Below the pieces are notes generated by a model, which did not search any database, had not been told where the DNA came from, and saw only the letters and a program-made list of their open reading frames with translations. Shown here piece by piece: positions 47,387 through 56,178 of a stretch of DNA of 64,000 nucleotides. Origin of the DNA: a virus; the IMG/VR virus record IMGVR_UViG_3300028377_000007, positions 23,041 through 87,040 of that record. One strand, written 5' to 3'. Numbering within the stretch: the first letter of the stretch is position 1; each line of letters begins with the position of its first letter. A program made the position numbers and the translations under genes.

Positions 47387-47772
47387 TGGTGGAGATAAAG
47401 GGAGTCGAACCCTTGTCTTATATCTTTTTAATATATTTATTTCTTACAAGCTTAGTTTATTTTTAATTTTAAAATTCATATTTAAATAAACAAATAAATA
47501 TAAACTCGATTTTCTATTATGATTATAGACGAAAAAACTCTATAAAAATTTTACTATTCTGATTAAGCACCGCAACAATTAATAGTGATCCTTGTTTTTT
47601 GATGAGGTTTTACCCAAAGCTTACTAAGCTGCGATTGCTACTGGAGCAACTTCATCTTGGAAGCTTACGATTTTGTTGTTATCGCCAACTATGCGTGTTT
47701 TGAACTTTAAAGATGTATCTTTCTGCTTGTAAAATATACCTAGAAAATACAATCGAATCCAAGTATATCCCC
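47387..47772 (-). ncRNA. ssrA: tmRNA
   Basis: The 5' end GGGGATA pairs with the 3' end TATCTCC-ACCA as a tRNA-like acceptor, and the 3' T arm is AAGGG-TTCGACT-CCCTT. Near the 5' end TTGGATTCGATT matches the conserved tmRNA sequence. The tag frame begins GDNNK after a TAGTTGGC context and ends PVAIAA before TAG TAA; it is long (20 codons) with a protease-type AA end. It rescues stalled ribosomes and marks the product for degradation. Confidence 0.88.
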
Positions 47773-47783
47773 AAATAATTTTA

Positions 47784-47870
47784 TGGTGTAGGCAGACGGA
47801 ATTGAACCGCCGAGGGTTTCCCCGACTGTTTTACAGACAGTTGCCACGAACCAACAGTGACCTTGCCCAC
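47784..47870 (-). tRNA. tRNA-Tyr (GTA)
   Basis: Acceptor GTGGGCA/TGCCTAC, loop CTGTAAA in ACTGT/ACAGT, long variable arm (CGGGGAAACCCTCG), CCA encoded. First tRNA of the array. Confidence 0.92.
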
Positions 47871-47911
47871 ATAAAATTTTAACCTGTCAAATAACTATAC
47901 GAATGACCCTA

Positions 47912-47933
47912 CCGTTTTTTTTAAGAATGTCAA
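47912..47933 (-). promoter_or_regulatory. Promoter-like TTGAC/A-tract box before the tRNA array
   Basis: TTGACA (47933-47928), TTCTT, then an eight-A tract, 58 bases ahead of tRNA-Tyr. A second TTGACA lies closer to the tRNA. The likely start of the tRNA/tmRNA transcript. Confidence 0.45.
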
Positions 47934-47943
47934 TGGTAAAAAC

Positions 47944-47972
47944 AAAAAAACCCAAGTTTTTTTTCTTGGGCT
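47944..47972 (-). terminator. Strong intrinsic terminator
   Basis: CCCAAG and CTTGGG form a perfect stem around eight A, followed by seven T on the minus strand. It separates the cupin operon from the tRNA array. Confidence 0.85.
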
Positions 47973-48001
47973 TATTTTTTCTATATCTATTCCTAAAAAG
48001 A

Positions 48002-48082
48002 TTAAACAAGCCCATAAAAACTATCGCGAAAATTAGGTCTTCCCGCTTTAGTTTCAATAGATTTATATAACTGATAAAACAT
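48002..48082 (-). CDS. Very short ORF, 26 aa
   Basis: MFYQLYKSIETKAGRPNFRD and six more residues. The frame stays open upstream through the cupin stop, so it could be a decayed gene tail. Low support. Confidence 0.25.
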   Translation of the reverse strand: MFYQLYKSIETKAGRPNFRDSFYGLV

Positions 48083-48125
48083 CGTGCTAATATTTACACT
48101 ATTTTTTAAAAAAGAGACAAAAAAA

Positions 48126-48545
48126 TTAAATATCTTGCAATTTATAAGCTGGTTGCCATGTTACTGTCAACAAACAATAGTCGCTTTTTGATGCGTGTAA
48201 AGTATTTGCGGGGATTTCTTGGGTGTCACCCTTTTTAAATGTTTTTTCACAAATTGGATCAAAATACTCTCCGTCTAAAACATAAGTTCTTTCTACTCTA
48301 TCGTGGGTATGTGGGGCAATATATCCACCTTTGTTATAAATAACATTAACAACTGCCATATTTTGTTTATCAGACAAAGAACACAATCTTTGGTGTACAT
48401 TTTTTATTTCAGAAGCATATTGGTCAGATGGAACAGAAAGACATATAGATTCTTTATCGCCTTTCCATTTCATGGCAACATTTGCTTTTCTTTTTATACC
48501 ATTTCTTATTTCTAATAACTCTTGTCTATTACATTTAGCTTCCAT
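48126..48545 (-). CDS. Cupin-like protein
   Basis: 139 residues with NVIYNKGGYIAPHTHDRVERTYVLDGEYFDP (the HxH...E...G cupin motif 1) near residue 80 and KGDTQEIPANTLHA (motif 2) near residue 112. The metal-binding pattern is intact. Small cupins include sugar isomerases, dioxygenases and binding proteins, so the role is open. It overlaps the upstream gene by 11 bases. Confidence 0.65.
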   Translation of the reverse strand: MEAKCNRQELLEIRNGIKRKANVAMKWKGDKESICLSVPSDQYASEIKNVHQRLCSLSDKQNMAVVNVIYNKGGYIAPHTHDRVERTYVLDGEYFDPICEKTFKKGDTQEIPANTLHASKSDYCLLTVTWQPAYKLQDI

Positions 48546-48843
48546 TTCTATTCCTTATGCTTGCTTCTAAAATTTTAATATTATTTTCCACTTGTTTTCT
48601 TGTGTTATTTGCTTCTGTTGTAACTTTATCGACTATTTCTTCTTTATTTCTATCTATTTTAGAAAAGAAACCATCAAGCAAATTTTTAAGGTCTTTAAGA
48701 GTTTCTAAGTTATCCTTTTCCCTCTCGCGGTTGTTATTTCTTTCTTCTTTAAGTTCTTTGTACATAAAAAAGATAACAATACCCATTATACCAATAACTG
48801 GTGCTACTTCCCACAAAAAATTAAACATGCTACTTTCAAACAT
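48535..48843 (-). CDS. Small membrane protein with coiled coil
   Basis: 102 residues: an N-terminal membrane segment (VAPVIGIMGIVIFFMY, residues 12-28) and a long charged coiled coil after it. The start has a strong ribosome-binding site (GAGGAGGGG). The topology could fit a holin-associated or membrane anchor protein, but there is no family evidence. Confidence 0.55.
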   Translation of the reverse strand: MFESSMFNFLWEVAPVIGIMGIVIFFMYKELKEERNNNREREKDNLETLKDLKNLLDGFFSKIDRNKEEIVDKVTTEANNTRKQVENNIKILEASIRNRNGS

Positions 48844-48911
48844 AATTATATCCCCTCCTCTTTATAAATAAATTTAATATCAAACATTACGCAGAATGTT
48901 TTACACTGATA

Positions 48912-51341
48912 CTATTTAGTATAGAAATATATCTGGTCGTTTTTGATTTTTGAATGTAGTTTATTTTTATTGGATTTTTCTTCTAATAAGTGGTTGGACA
49001 ATGGATTAAAAAATTCTTTTTGAGTTGTCTTTTTAATATTTCTACCACCATATTTTTTAAAGTCGCTTTTTTCTATAATAAAGTCCACAACTTCTTTGCT
49101 ATAAGATATATCTTTAGATTGTAAATCCGCATAATTTAAGAATTTTATTATTTCTTTGTCAACTATTTCTTCGGCTTCTTTAAGCTCCAATTTGTTGAAA
49201 ATTAATATTTCATCTAATCTATTAAGAAATTCTGGCCTGAAATTCTTTTTTATTTCTGAGAGAACCTTTTCCTCTTTGTCCTCTGATTTGGATACAAAGC
49301 CCACCGAATGATTGTCTTTATCAAAGAAATTTGAGCCAATATTACTCGTCAAAATAATCAAAAAGTTTGAAAAATTAACAATTGTTCCATCTCCCAAAGC
49401 TAGTTGCCCCTCTTCAAATATTTGTAGAAAGATATTAAATACTTTTTCGTGAGCTTTTTCTATTTCGTCAAATAATATAACGCCGTCTTTATGCTTTTCA
49501 AGAAAGTCTAATAATATATTAGAATCATCATATCCAATATAACCCGGATTTGCGCCAATTAATCTAGATATAGAGTGTCTTTCATTATATTCACTCATAT
49601 TTATCTGCAAAAAAGAATCTTCTGAAAAATAATTCTTTGCCAATTCTTTTGATAAAAATGTTTTTCCTACTCCCGTTGGACCAACAAACATATAAACACC
49701 CAATGGTTGATGCGGATCTTTAAAACCAAATAACGATCTATTAAGGTTTTTACAAACAGTTTTTATTTGATTGTCTTGGCCAAAAATTGTTTCCCTTATG
49801 GTTTCATGTTTATCTGATATTTTTTTATTTTTTTCTTCTTGTGAACTTACGAATCTATTAACTTGATTGGATGAAACTCCAGAATAAGAACAAAAATCAG
49901 ATATAATGTCTTTTTTGGTAATAGTCCTTTTTCTGTCTGATATATTTTTTACATAAGAAAGAAAGTCTGTATTATATTTCTTTTGTAAATCAGAAAGGTT
50001 TTTTTGTATTTCAACAAAATCAGAGTCAATGTTTATTTCACTAATTATCTTTTCGGTTACTTTTTTGTACTCATCCTTATCTTTGCTTGGAAGATTAAAA
50101 ATGCTTATTTTCTTGGAAGATGATATAAAATCAAGAAACTTAAAAGCCTTTCTCGGAAAATTATCTTTCACCAAAAATTTATCGCACAAATCAACCAACA
50201 AATCTATATTGTTTTTTGAAATTTTAATTCCGTGAAAGCTATTGTATTCTTGTGAACATTTACTGATTATATCTTTGCAAAGCTTTTTACTCGGCTCTTC
50301 TAAATCTATCAACGAAAATCTATTAGAAAAAGCGGCATCTCTTCTTATACTAGAAAAGTATTCTTTATCGGTGGTTGTGCCTATTATTTTAATAGACCCA
50401 TTAGATATATAGGGTTTTAAAATATTCTGAAAATTCAATAAAGATTCGCCGCTAGTACCCATATTAAATATTGTATGAATTTCATCTATAAAAACAATAC
50501 AATTACCAATGCTTTTTATTGCCTCTAAAACGCTTATTAATCTTTTCTCAAACTCGCCTCTTAATGAAGCTCCAGATATTAATAAGGGTGGGTCAATTTG
50601 TATAACAGAAGACTCGTTAAAAATACAATATCTTTTATCTAGGATTTCTTTTACAAAACCTTCTACTAAATTAGTTTTACCTATCCCCGCTTTTCCTAAA
50701 ACTAAAACATTAGAATTTTCTTTTTGACCAATTATTTTAAAAATATTATCTATGTCAGATGATCTATGATAACATTTTTTATCGAGAAAATCTGGGCTAT
50801 TAAGTATTTTGCAGTATTTTTGTATTGTGCTAATATGCGATTCATTTTTGCTTTCAAAATATTTTCTAAAATCTTCGGAACTTTCTCTTCTATTTTCTTT
50901 TGTTTTCTTAGAAAGATCGACTTTTTTAGGGTTTTTTGGTTTATTTATTTGAAAAAGAATTTTTTCTTTTATCTCTGTATGGGGAATACTTAAATCTTCG
51001 CAAATACTTTGTATCTTTTTATACTCTAAAAGCCCCAATAAAAGATTGTTAGCGTTAATGTAGGAAAGATTATTTTCTTCCGCCTGTTTCTTTACTTTTT
51101 TTAATAGACTTGAGACGATAGAAGAATAATTATACTCTTTATTTTCTGGTATTTTAATTGATTTCTTTTTCTTATTATTTTTTTTGTATTGTTTTAAGAT
51201 GCTGCTGTTTTCAATCTCAAAAAAAGAATTAAATATATGTTCTATAGATATTAGACCATTATTTTCATTTATCGCTATTAGAATAGAATTCCTTAGAATG
51301 TTTTTAACTTCTGGATTATAAATAATTTCTTTCACTCTCAT
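48912..51341 (-). CDS. ClpA/ClpB-like double AAA+ ATPase
   Basis: 809 residues. A short N-terminal Clp-like repeat region is followed by AAA domain 1 with Walker A VLGKAGIGKTNLV near residue 217 and Walker B VFIDEIHTI near 285, and AAA domain 2 with Walker A FVGPTGVGKTFLS near residue 555 and Walker B ILFDEIEKAH near 625. The IGANPGYIG pore loop is present. It unfolds proteins, either for host ClpP or as a remodeller. Its gene follows the polymerase gene after three bases and ends in TAG. Confidence 0.87.
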   Translation of the reverse strand: MRVKEIIYNPEVKNILRNSILIAINENNGLISIEHIFNSFFEIENSSILKQYKKNNKKKKSIKIPENKEYNYSSIVSSLLKKVKKQAEENNLSYINANNLLLGLLEYKKIQSICEDLSIPHTEIKEKILFQINKPKNPKKVDLSKKTKENRRESSEDFRKYFESKNESHISTIQKYCKILNSPDFLDKKCYHRSSDIDNIFKIIGQKENSNVLVLGKAGIGKTNLVEGFVKEILDKRYCIFNESSVIQIDPPLLISGASLRGEFEKRLISVLEAIKSIGNCIVFIDEIHTIFNMGTSGESLLNFQNILKPYISNGSIKIIGTTTDKEYFSSIRRDAAFSNRFSLIDLEEPSKKLCKDIISKCSQEYNSFHGIKISKNNIDLLVDLCDKFLVKDNFPRKAFKFLDFISSSKKISIFNLPSKDKDEYKKVTEKIISEINIDSDFVEIQKNLSDLQKKYNTDFLSYVKNISDRKRTITKKDIISDFCSYSGVSSNQVNRFVSSQEEKNKKISDKHETIRETIFGQDNQIKTVCKNLNRSLFGFKDPHQPLGVYMFVGPTGVGKTFLSKELAKNYFSEDSFLQINMSEYNERHSISRLIGANPGYIGYDDSNILLDFLEKHKDGVILFDEIEKAHEKVFNIFLQIFEEGQLALGDGTIVNFSNFLIILTSNIGSNFFDKDNHSVGFVSKSEDKEEKVLSEIKKNFRPEFLNRLDEILIFNKLELKEAEEIVDKEIIKFLNYADLQSKDISYSKEVVDFIIEKSDFKKYGGRNIKKTTQKEFFNPLSNHLLEEKSNKNKLHSKIKNDQIYFYTK

Positions 51342-51344
51342 ATT

Positions 51345-53960
51345 TTACACTTCCAAGTCTCTCAAAGACATAAAAATTTTTGTTTCAAGCACAGAAAGCT
51401 CATTAACGAATAAAGCTGTACCTGAATCTGCTACTGTTGCAGTTATTACGGCTATGTCATCTTTCTTGGGTTTTTTGCTAAATTCTAAAAAATTAGTCAA
51501 CTTTTTTTCTCTTTTATTGTCCATTAAAATTGCCAAATTATTGCCAGTTTCGTCTGAAATATATAGTTGTAACATTTTTGAGCCAGTATTCTTGCTGTTT
51601 TTTTGTTTTACCGATGTAATTCTCGAAACAATTTTAACCTCTTGATTTTTTTTATTTTTTAAATCGTTTAAGTCTGTAAATATTTCTGGCTTGCTAAAGC
51701 ACTCTTTTAATTTATATTTATAACTGTAACCAAGTAATTCATTTTCAAAAAACCAATTGGCAAATTTTTCTTTTTTCTTGTTTTGCTCATATATTAGCTT
51801 GAATTGGTCGTATTTTTTCTTGAATGTAGAAAATCTTTTATCTGGCATGAACAATTTATTGTCAGACATATTCTTTTTTTCTTTTCTCAAAACGCTTATA
51901 ATTTTCAAAACATCATAATCATAATCTTTAGAAAATTGTAGTATGAATTTCTTTTCTCTATCAGTTAAAATATTAAAAGTTTGGCACTCAAGAACCAACC
52001 TGCATCTGCTATCTTGATAGTCATTCAGAGTCCCAGCTTGTATCAAAGAAGAAAGCGCCCCAATATTTAGACCCGACTCTTTTGCAATAAGAAATAATTC
52101 CACCTTATTCTCGGAATCCCTTTTTCTAAACTTATTAAGGTTTTCCATAGACTTATCGCTTATTTTCTTAATATGCAACAATCCATATCTAACCCCCTCA
52201 TTTTCCACCGAGAAATCCATTTCTGATTTTAATAGGTTTGGCGGAAAAAGTTTAAATCCAGAGTTTTTCATTTCTTGGGCAATGTAAGAAATGGCTTCCT
52301 GTGGTTTTTGCTTGTGCCTTGTCATTTTCAAAAGAGAACAATAAAATTCTTTTGGATAATTAATCTTTAGGTAAGTTGTTAAAGCTGAAAGATTTGCATA
52401 GCTACATGAATGGCTCAAATTAAAAGAATAAGATGCACTTTCATTCGCAACTTTCCACAATACCTTCGCGATATTTTCTCCATCTTCTAGATCTTTGCAT
52501 TTTTCAAAAATCTTTTCTTCCCAAGCTTCCATCTCTTTGATTTTTTTCTTGCCGACACAACGCCTAATTTGTTCAGAATCATCAAGAGAAAACCCGACTT
52601 TATTAATCATCGCCATTAATTGTTCTTGATATAATGGAAGTCCACCTGTGGTATTTAAAATGCTATCAAAGAATGGGTGAACAGATTGTGGTTCTCCAGT
52701 CTCTGAAAATTTAGAATATTCATCTAAGTATGATAAAGCTCCCGGTCTAGCGATTGCTATTACGGCTGATAATTTATCAAAGCTTTTTGGTTTTACTTTT
52801 TGTGTTACCCTGTAATTTGTATCTGCTTCAATTTGAAAAATACCCAACCTATTAAAGTCTTCATTTTGAAAAAAACGATATATTTCTGGGTCATTAACAT
52901 CAATTTTAGAAATGTCTACCCCAGTCTGTCTAATTATATCGTCGATAACACCCAAGGTTTGAAGCCCCAATGCATCAAATTTAAGACTTATCTCTGAAAC
53001 AGTCCTCATATCATAACCACTGATCAAATCTCCTTCTTTGGTTTTTTGAATCGGCATTATTTCATCTACTGGATAATAACTAATCACAACGCCAGAAGCG
53101 TGTACAGAATAATTTTTATTTAATTCGATAAGCTTTAATGCTACATCGAAAATTTCTTTGTTTGTGTCTGCCCATTGCCTGAACTTTTCGTTTGATTGGT
53201 ATATACCCTTTTTGTTTTCATCTTCTGATTCTTTGAACAAAGGTCTTACAACCCCATGAATTTTATCAACATAATCTGAAATTTTATTGGCTTCCTCTTC
53301 TGAATATCCGCCAACAATTTTACATGATTCTTTTAAACAAGCTTTGGTCGCTAAAGTTGAAATATTTAAAATTTTGCAAGTTTTTCCTTTATATTTTTCA
53401 TTTATATACTCAATTATTTTTTGCCTTTTATCGTAAGAAAAGTCTGTATCGACATCTGGCATCAAGCCACCATCAAAAAATGTAATGCCATCTATTTTAC
53501 CTTTTGGCTTTGCTCTTTGTTTGGAAATAAATCTTTCAAAAAACAAATTATGTTCTATTGGATCAATCCCAGTAACATCAATTAAATATAGAATTAAACT
53601 ACCAGCAGCAGAACCACGACCCGCGCCGAAAGGAATTTTAGCTTCCTTGGCATACCTAATAATATCCCAAACAATCAAAAAATAATCAACAAAACCCAAC
53701 TCTTTGATTGTTTCTAGTTCATATTTCGCCCTTTCATAATAATCTTTTTTATTAGCACGATCATTTATTTTCTTGGACTTTATACCAGCGTGACATAATT
53801 TTCTAAGAAATTCATAATTATCTACTTCCTCGCTAATTCCTAATTCTTTGTAAAACCTCTTTTCAATTTTAATCTCTGGCATTCTCACACCAATTGGCAA
53901 GAAGCCATTGTAGGATGAGGTTTTTGTTTTAAAAAAATCTTCTTTGGTTATTTCGCTCAT
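51345..53960 (-). CDS. dnaE: DNA polymerase III alpha subunit, catalytic part
   Basis: 871 residues covering the polymerase core without the PHP domain. Motifs are FGAGRGSAAGSLI near residue 109, PDVDTDFSYDKR with the catalytic aspartates near 166, SVHASGVVIS near 296, and LKFDALGLQTLGVID with the third aspartate near 337. YSFNLSHSCSYANLS lies near residue 520, and an OB-fold end (VKIVSRITSVKQK, LAILMDN) near 780-830. Cellular DnaE is about 1100-1200 residues with PHP first; here PHP is a separate gene at 55400. This is the replicative polymerase of the phage. Confidence 0.88.
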   Translation of the reverse strand: MSEITKEDFFKTKTSSYNGFLPIGVRMPEIKIEKRFYKELGISEEVDNYEFLRKLCHAGIKSKKINDRANKKDYYERAKYELETIKELGFVDYFLIVWDIIRYAKEAKIPFGAGRGSAAGSLILYLIDVTGIDPIEHNLFFERFISKQRAKPKGKIDGITFFDGGLMPDVDTDFSYDKRQKIIEYINEKYKGKTCKILNISTLATKACLKESCKIVGGYSEEEANKISDYVDKIHGVVRPLFKESEDENKKGIYQSNEKFRQWADTNKEIFDVALKLIELNKNYSVHASGVVISYYPVDEIMPIQKTKEGDLISGYDMRTVSEISLKFDALGLQTLGVIDDIIRQTGVDISKIDVNDPEIYRFFQNEDFNRLGIFQIEADTNYRVTQKVKPKSFDKLSAVIAIARPGALSYLDEYSKFSETGEPQSVHPFFDSILNTTGGLPLYQEQLMAMINKVGFSLDDSEQIRRCVGKKKIKEMEAWEEKIFEKCKDLEDGENIAKVLWKVANESASYSFNLSHSCSYANLSALTTYLKINYPKEFYCSLLKMTRHKQKPQEAISYIAQEMKNSGFKLFPPNLLKSEMDFSVENEGVRYGLLHIKKISDKSMENLNKFRKRDSENKVELFLIAKESGLNIGALSSLIQAGTLNDYQDSRCRLVLECQTFNILTDREKKFILQFSKDYDYDVLKIISVLRKEKKNMSDNKLFMPDKRFSTFKKKYDQFKLIYEQNKKKEKFANWFFENELLGYSYKYKLKECFSKPEIFTDLNDLKNKKNQEVKIVSRITSVKQKNSKNTGSKMLQLYISDETGNNLAILMDNKREKKLTNFLEFSKKPKKDDIAVITATVADSGTALFVNELSVLETKIFMSLRDLEV

Positions 53961-54799
53961 TATCTAAAACAAGCTCCTGCCAAATAATCAGCTTTATCAT
54001 TCCATTTATCACTAGAATGTGCTTTTACTTTTACAAAATTAAATATATGTTCTTTGTTTTCTTCTATGAATTTTCTATACTTCTCAGAATATTCGTTGTT
54101 TCTTTCCCAAGCTTTTGCATCCTCTTTGAAAAAATCTGAAACCCATTTGTATATTCCTTCATAATCGTAGTGGATTGAGACTTTCTGATTATTTTTTTTA
54201 GCCCACTGTACGGCCCTAATGGACGCTGTAAGTTCTCCAACAATCTGTCTGTGCTTACTGGCCCCTTCGCCGTCTACAATACCAGAATAAGATTTTAATT
54301 CGTTTTCTTTGTCTTTATCGGTAATACACAATCCCCAACTTGTTTTATTTAATTCCTCATTAAAAGATCCATCAACATAAGCATGAACATAGTCTTGTGA
54401 TAACTTTGATTCAAAATCATAAATATGATACTTTACTTTCTTTTCCTCACATAAATCAATGGATAATTTTGTTCCTTTACTTTCTCTATCCCAAAATGCA
54501 ATCAAAAAATCTGCCTCTTCTACAATTTGAGCATTTCTTTTCATTCCCGCTCCTTTAAAATATACTCTCTGCCCACCAGCTACTAAAGGATGCCAATTTG
54601 GATAAAAAATCTTAATTGGTTTCCCATATTCTTTGCACCATTCCATAGACATTTCATCTGCCCCTTTTGCTCCGCCAGAAACTATATATTCTATTCTGTG
54701 TTTTTCATTTATTTTATTGAGAATTGAAAACAATCTCTCTTTATCATCAAATTCTCTCGAACCTACTACTGCTAATTTCATTATATATTTAATCTCCAA
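53960..54799 (-). CDS. SLOG-domain protein fused to RNase HI
   Basis: 279 residues. Residues 1-130 are a SLOG/YspA-like domain (LAVVGSREFDDKERLF, IVSGGAKGADEMSMEW, ADFLIAFWDRESKGTK) that binds nucleotides. Residues 140-279 are RNase HI: HAYVDGSFN (Asp), GELTASIRAVQWA (Glu), IHYDYEGIYKWV (Asp), VKAHSSDKWNDKADYLA (His, Asp). The active residues are present, so it can remove RNA primers. The fusion sits between the exonuclease and polymerase genes of the replisome operon. Start may be the ATG of MKLAVVG, six residues in. Confidence 0.8.
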   Translation of the reverse strand: MEIKYIMKLAVVGSREFDDKERLFSILNKINEKHRIEYIVSGGAKGADEMSMEWCKEYGKPIKIFYPNWHPLVAGGQRVYFKGAGMKRNAQIVEEADFLIAFWDRESKGTKLSIDLCEEKKVKYHIYDFESKLSQDYVHAYVDGSFNEELNKTSWGLCITDKDKENELKSYSGIVDGEGASKHRQIVGELTASIRAVQWAKKNNQKVSIHYDYEGIYKWVSDFFKEDAKAWERNNEYSEKYRKFIEENKEHIFNFVKVKAHSSDKWNDKADYLAGACFR

Positions 54800-55413
54800 A
54801 TTTGTTTTTTGAATACCTCGAAATTCTTTCTTATATCGTACTTTGCATCATGGGCCTTTTTATCGTCAAAGTCAATATCAAAATGTTTACAACAAGCCCC
54901 TAGATTTGTTTTTAAGCCCCTTTGAACAATATCTTTTAACTTAAACTGCCATTTCGACAAAGACTTTTCGTTGAACGAGATTTCTTTTAGAATAGCTTTC
55001 TGTAAACAATTAGTGTCAATTATTCTATTTTCGTTAATATAAGAATAATCTGTTTTAAAACCCAAAAGATTTCTATATATCATATGTATATATGTATCGA
55101 AGCCCATAAAATTATGGCCTATAACAATATAATCCTTATTATAACAATAAGAATCTAGTTTCTTTAATACGGGAAGCGGGTCTTCGGCAATTTGTTTATA
55201 TTTTTCCTCATTGAACTTTGTAATCCTTTTTGCTTCTGGGGAAATATTCAAATCATCCCACCAAAGATAATGATCTTTTATTTCAGAAATTTTTCCATTT
55301 TCAACGATCAAATAGGATAGTTGCCAAGGTTTATTATCTTTACTATAAAGATTTAAATTGCATGTTTCAAAATCCGCAATTATATATTTTTGTTTAAAAT
55401 TATTTATTAGCAT
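54781..55413 (-). CDS. DnaQ-like 3'-5' exonuclease
   Basis: 210 residues of the DEDD family: IIADFETCNLNLY (ExoI, DxE) near residue 12, VIGHNFMGFDTYI (ExoII) near 96, and KKAHDAKYDIRKNF (ExoIIIepsilon, HxAxxD) near 182. It proofreads for the DnaE-type polymerase and lies between the split polymerase genes. Confidence 0.85.
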   Translation of the reverse strand: MLINNFKQKYIIADFETCNLNLYSKDNKPWQLSYLIVENGKISEIKDHYLWWDDLNISPEAKRITKFNEEKYKQIAEDPLPVLKKLDSYCYNKDYIVIGHNFMGFDTYIHMIYRNLLGFKTDYSYINENRIIDTNCLQKAILKEISFNEKSLSKWQFKLKDIVQRGLKTNLGACCKHFDIDFDDKKAHDAKYDIRKNFEVFKKQIWRLNI

Positions 55414-56143
55414 CTAAATAGCTCTCCCAGCAAAATTCTTTTGAAGAAAAGTCGTTCAAGTTTGGCTTTTCCAAAGTAGTTGAACCAAATTTTCTGTTTG
55501 TTAACAATTTGTAGGCGGTCAATGTATTTATATCAGATCTTTTATTATAATATATGCTTTTCGATTCTAAAACTTTTAAGTCATTCTTTTTGCAAAATTT
55601 AACCACTGATTCTCTCAACAAAAAATCAAATGATAAACAATTATCTTCTAAGAAAAAAACGGGGCCATTCAACTTTGCTAAATCTGGCGGCATACAAAAA
55701 CTAAATTTAAAATTATTATAGTAAATAAAACTATCATAGAAAGGAAAGCATACCGATATTAAATCTTTATCAAATACACTTAGCAAATAATTATTATCTA
55801 TACACCCTTCCTCTCTTTCTCTGGAATATGAGAATATTTTATTTAACAATTTAATACCATCTCTGTTTTTTGCAAATATAATAATCTTGCTGGTAGTATT
55901 CTCTTCAATTTTTTCTAATTCTTTTAGATCATTGCAAATAGAAACTCTTAGCCCAAAAATAACATTAACCCCCAATTCTTCCGCATTTTCTAATAGTCCG
56001 ACAGATTGAGATAAATTATCCTCCACAACACAAATATCTTTTAGTCCAAAGCTAAAAATACTGGTTTTGTTTTCTTCTTCCGCCACAGAGCTTGTCAATA
56101 AAGAATTCCCAATTGATGCGTGTGTTTTAAAAATTGGCAACAT
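55400..56143 (-). CDS. Separate PHP domain of DNA polymerase III alpha
   Basis: 247 residues. The order FKTHASIGNSLLTSS (PHP start, degenerate LHxHSxYS), SFGLKDICVVEDNLSQSVGLLEN, LGVNVIFGLRVSI, IIIFAKNRDGIKLLNKIFS, and LKVLESKSIYYNKRSDINTLTAYKLL follows the N-terminal domain of DnaE. Several PHP metal ligands are replaced, so it is probably structural. It starts 20 bases after the nuclease gene and three genes before the polymerase core, giving a split alpha subunit. Confidence 0.72.
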   Translation of the reverse strand: MLPIFKTHASIGNSLLTSSVAEEENKTSIFSFGLKDICVVEDNLSQSVGLLENAEELGVNVIFGLRVSICNDLKELEKIEENTTSKIIIFAKNRDGIKLLNKIFSYSREREEGCIDNNYLLSVFDKDLISVCFPFYDSFIYYNNFKFSFCMPPDLAKLNGPVFFLEDNCLSFDFLLRESVVKFCKKNDLKVLESKSIYYNKRSDINTLTAYKLLTNRKFGSTTLEKPNLNDFSSKEFCWESYLDANK

Positions 56144-56149
56144 TTAATA

Positions 56150-56178
56150 TACCTTATCTTTTTTTTACTCAAAGTCAA
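56150..56178 (-). promoter_or_regulatory. Promoter-like TTGAC/A-tract box before the PHP gene
   Basis: TTGACT (56178-56173), TTGAGT, then an eight-A tract and GGTATATTAA; the PHP ATG is 29 bases from the box. It lies over the last codons of the upstream nuclease gene. Confidence 0.5.
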
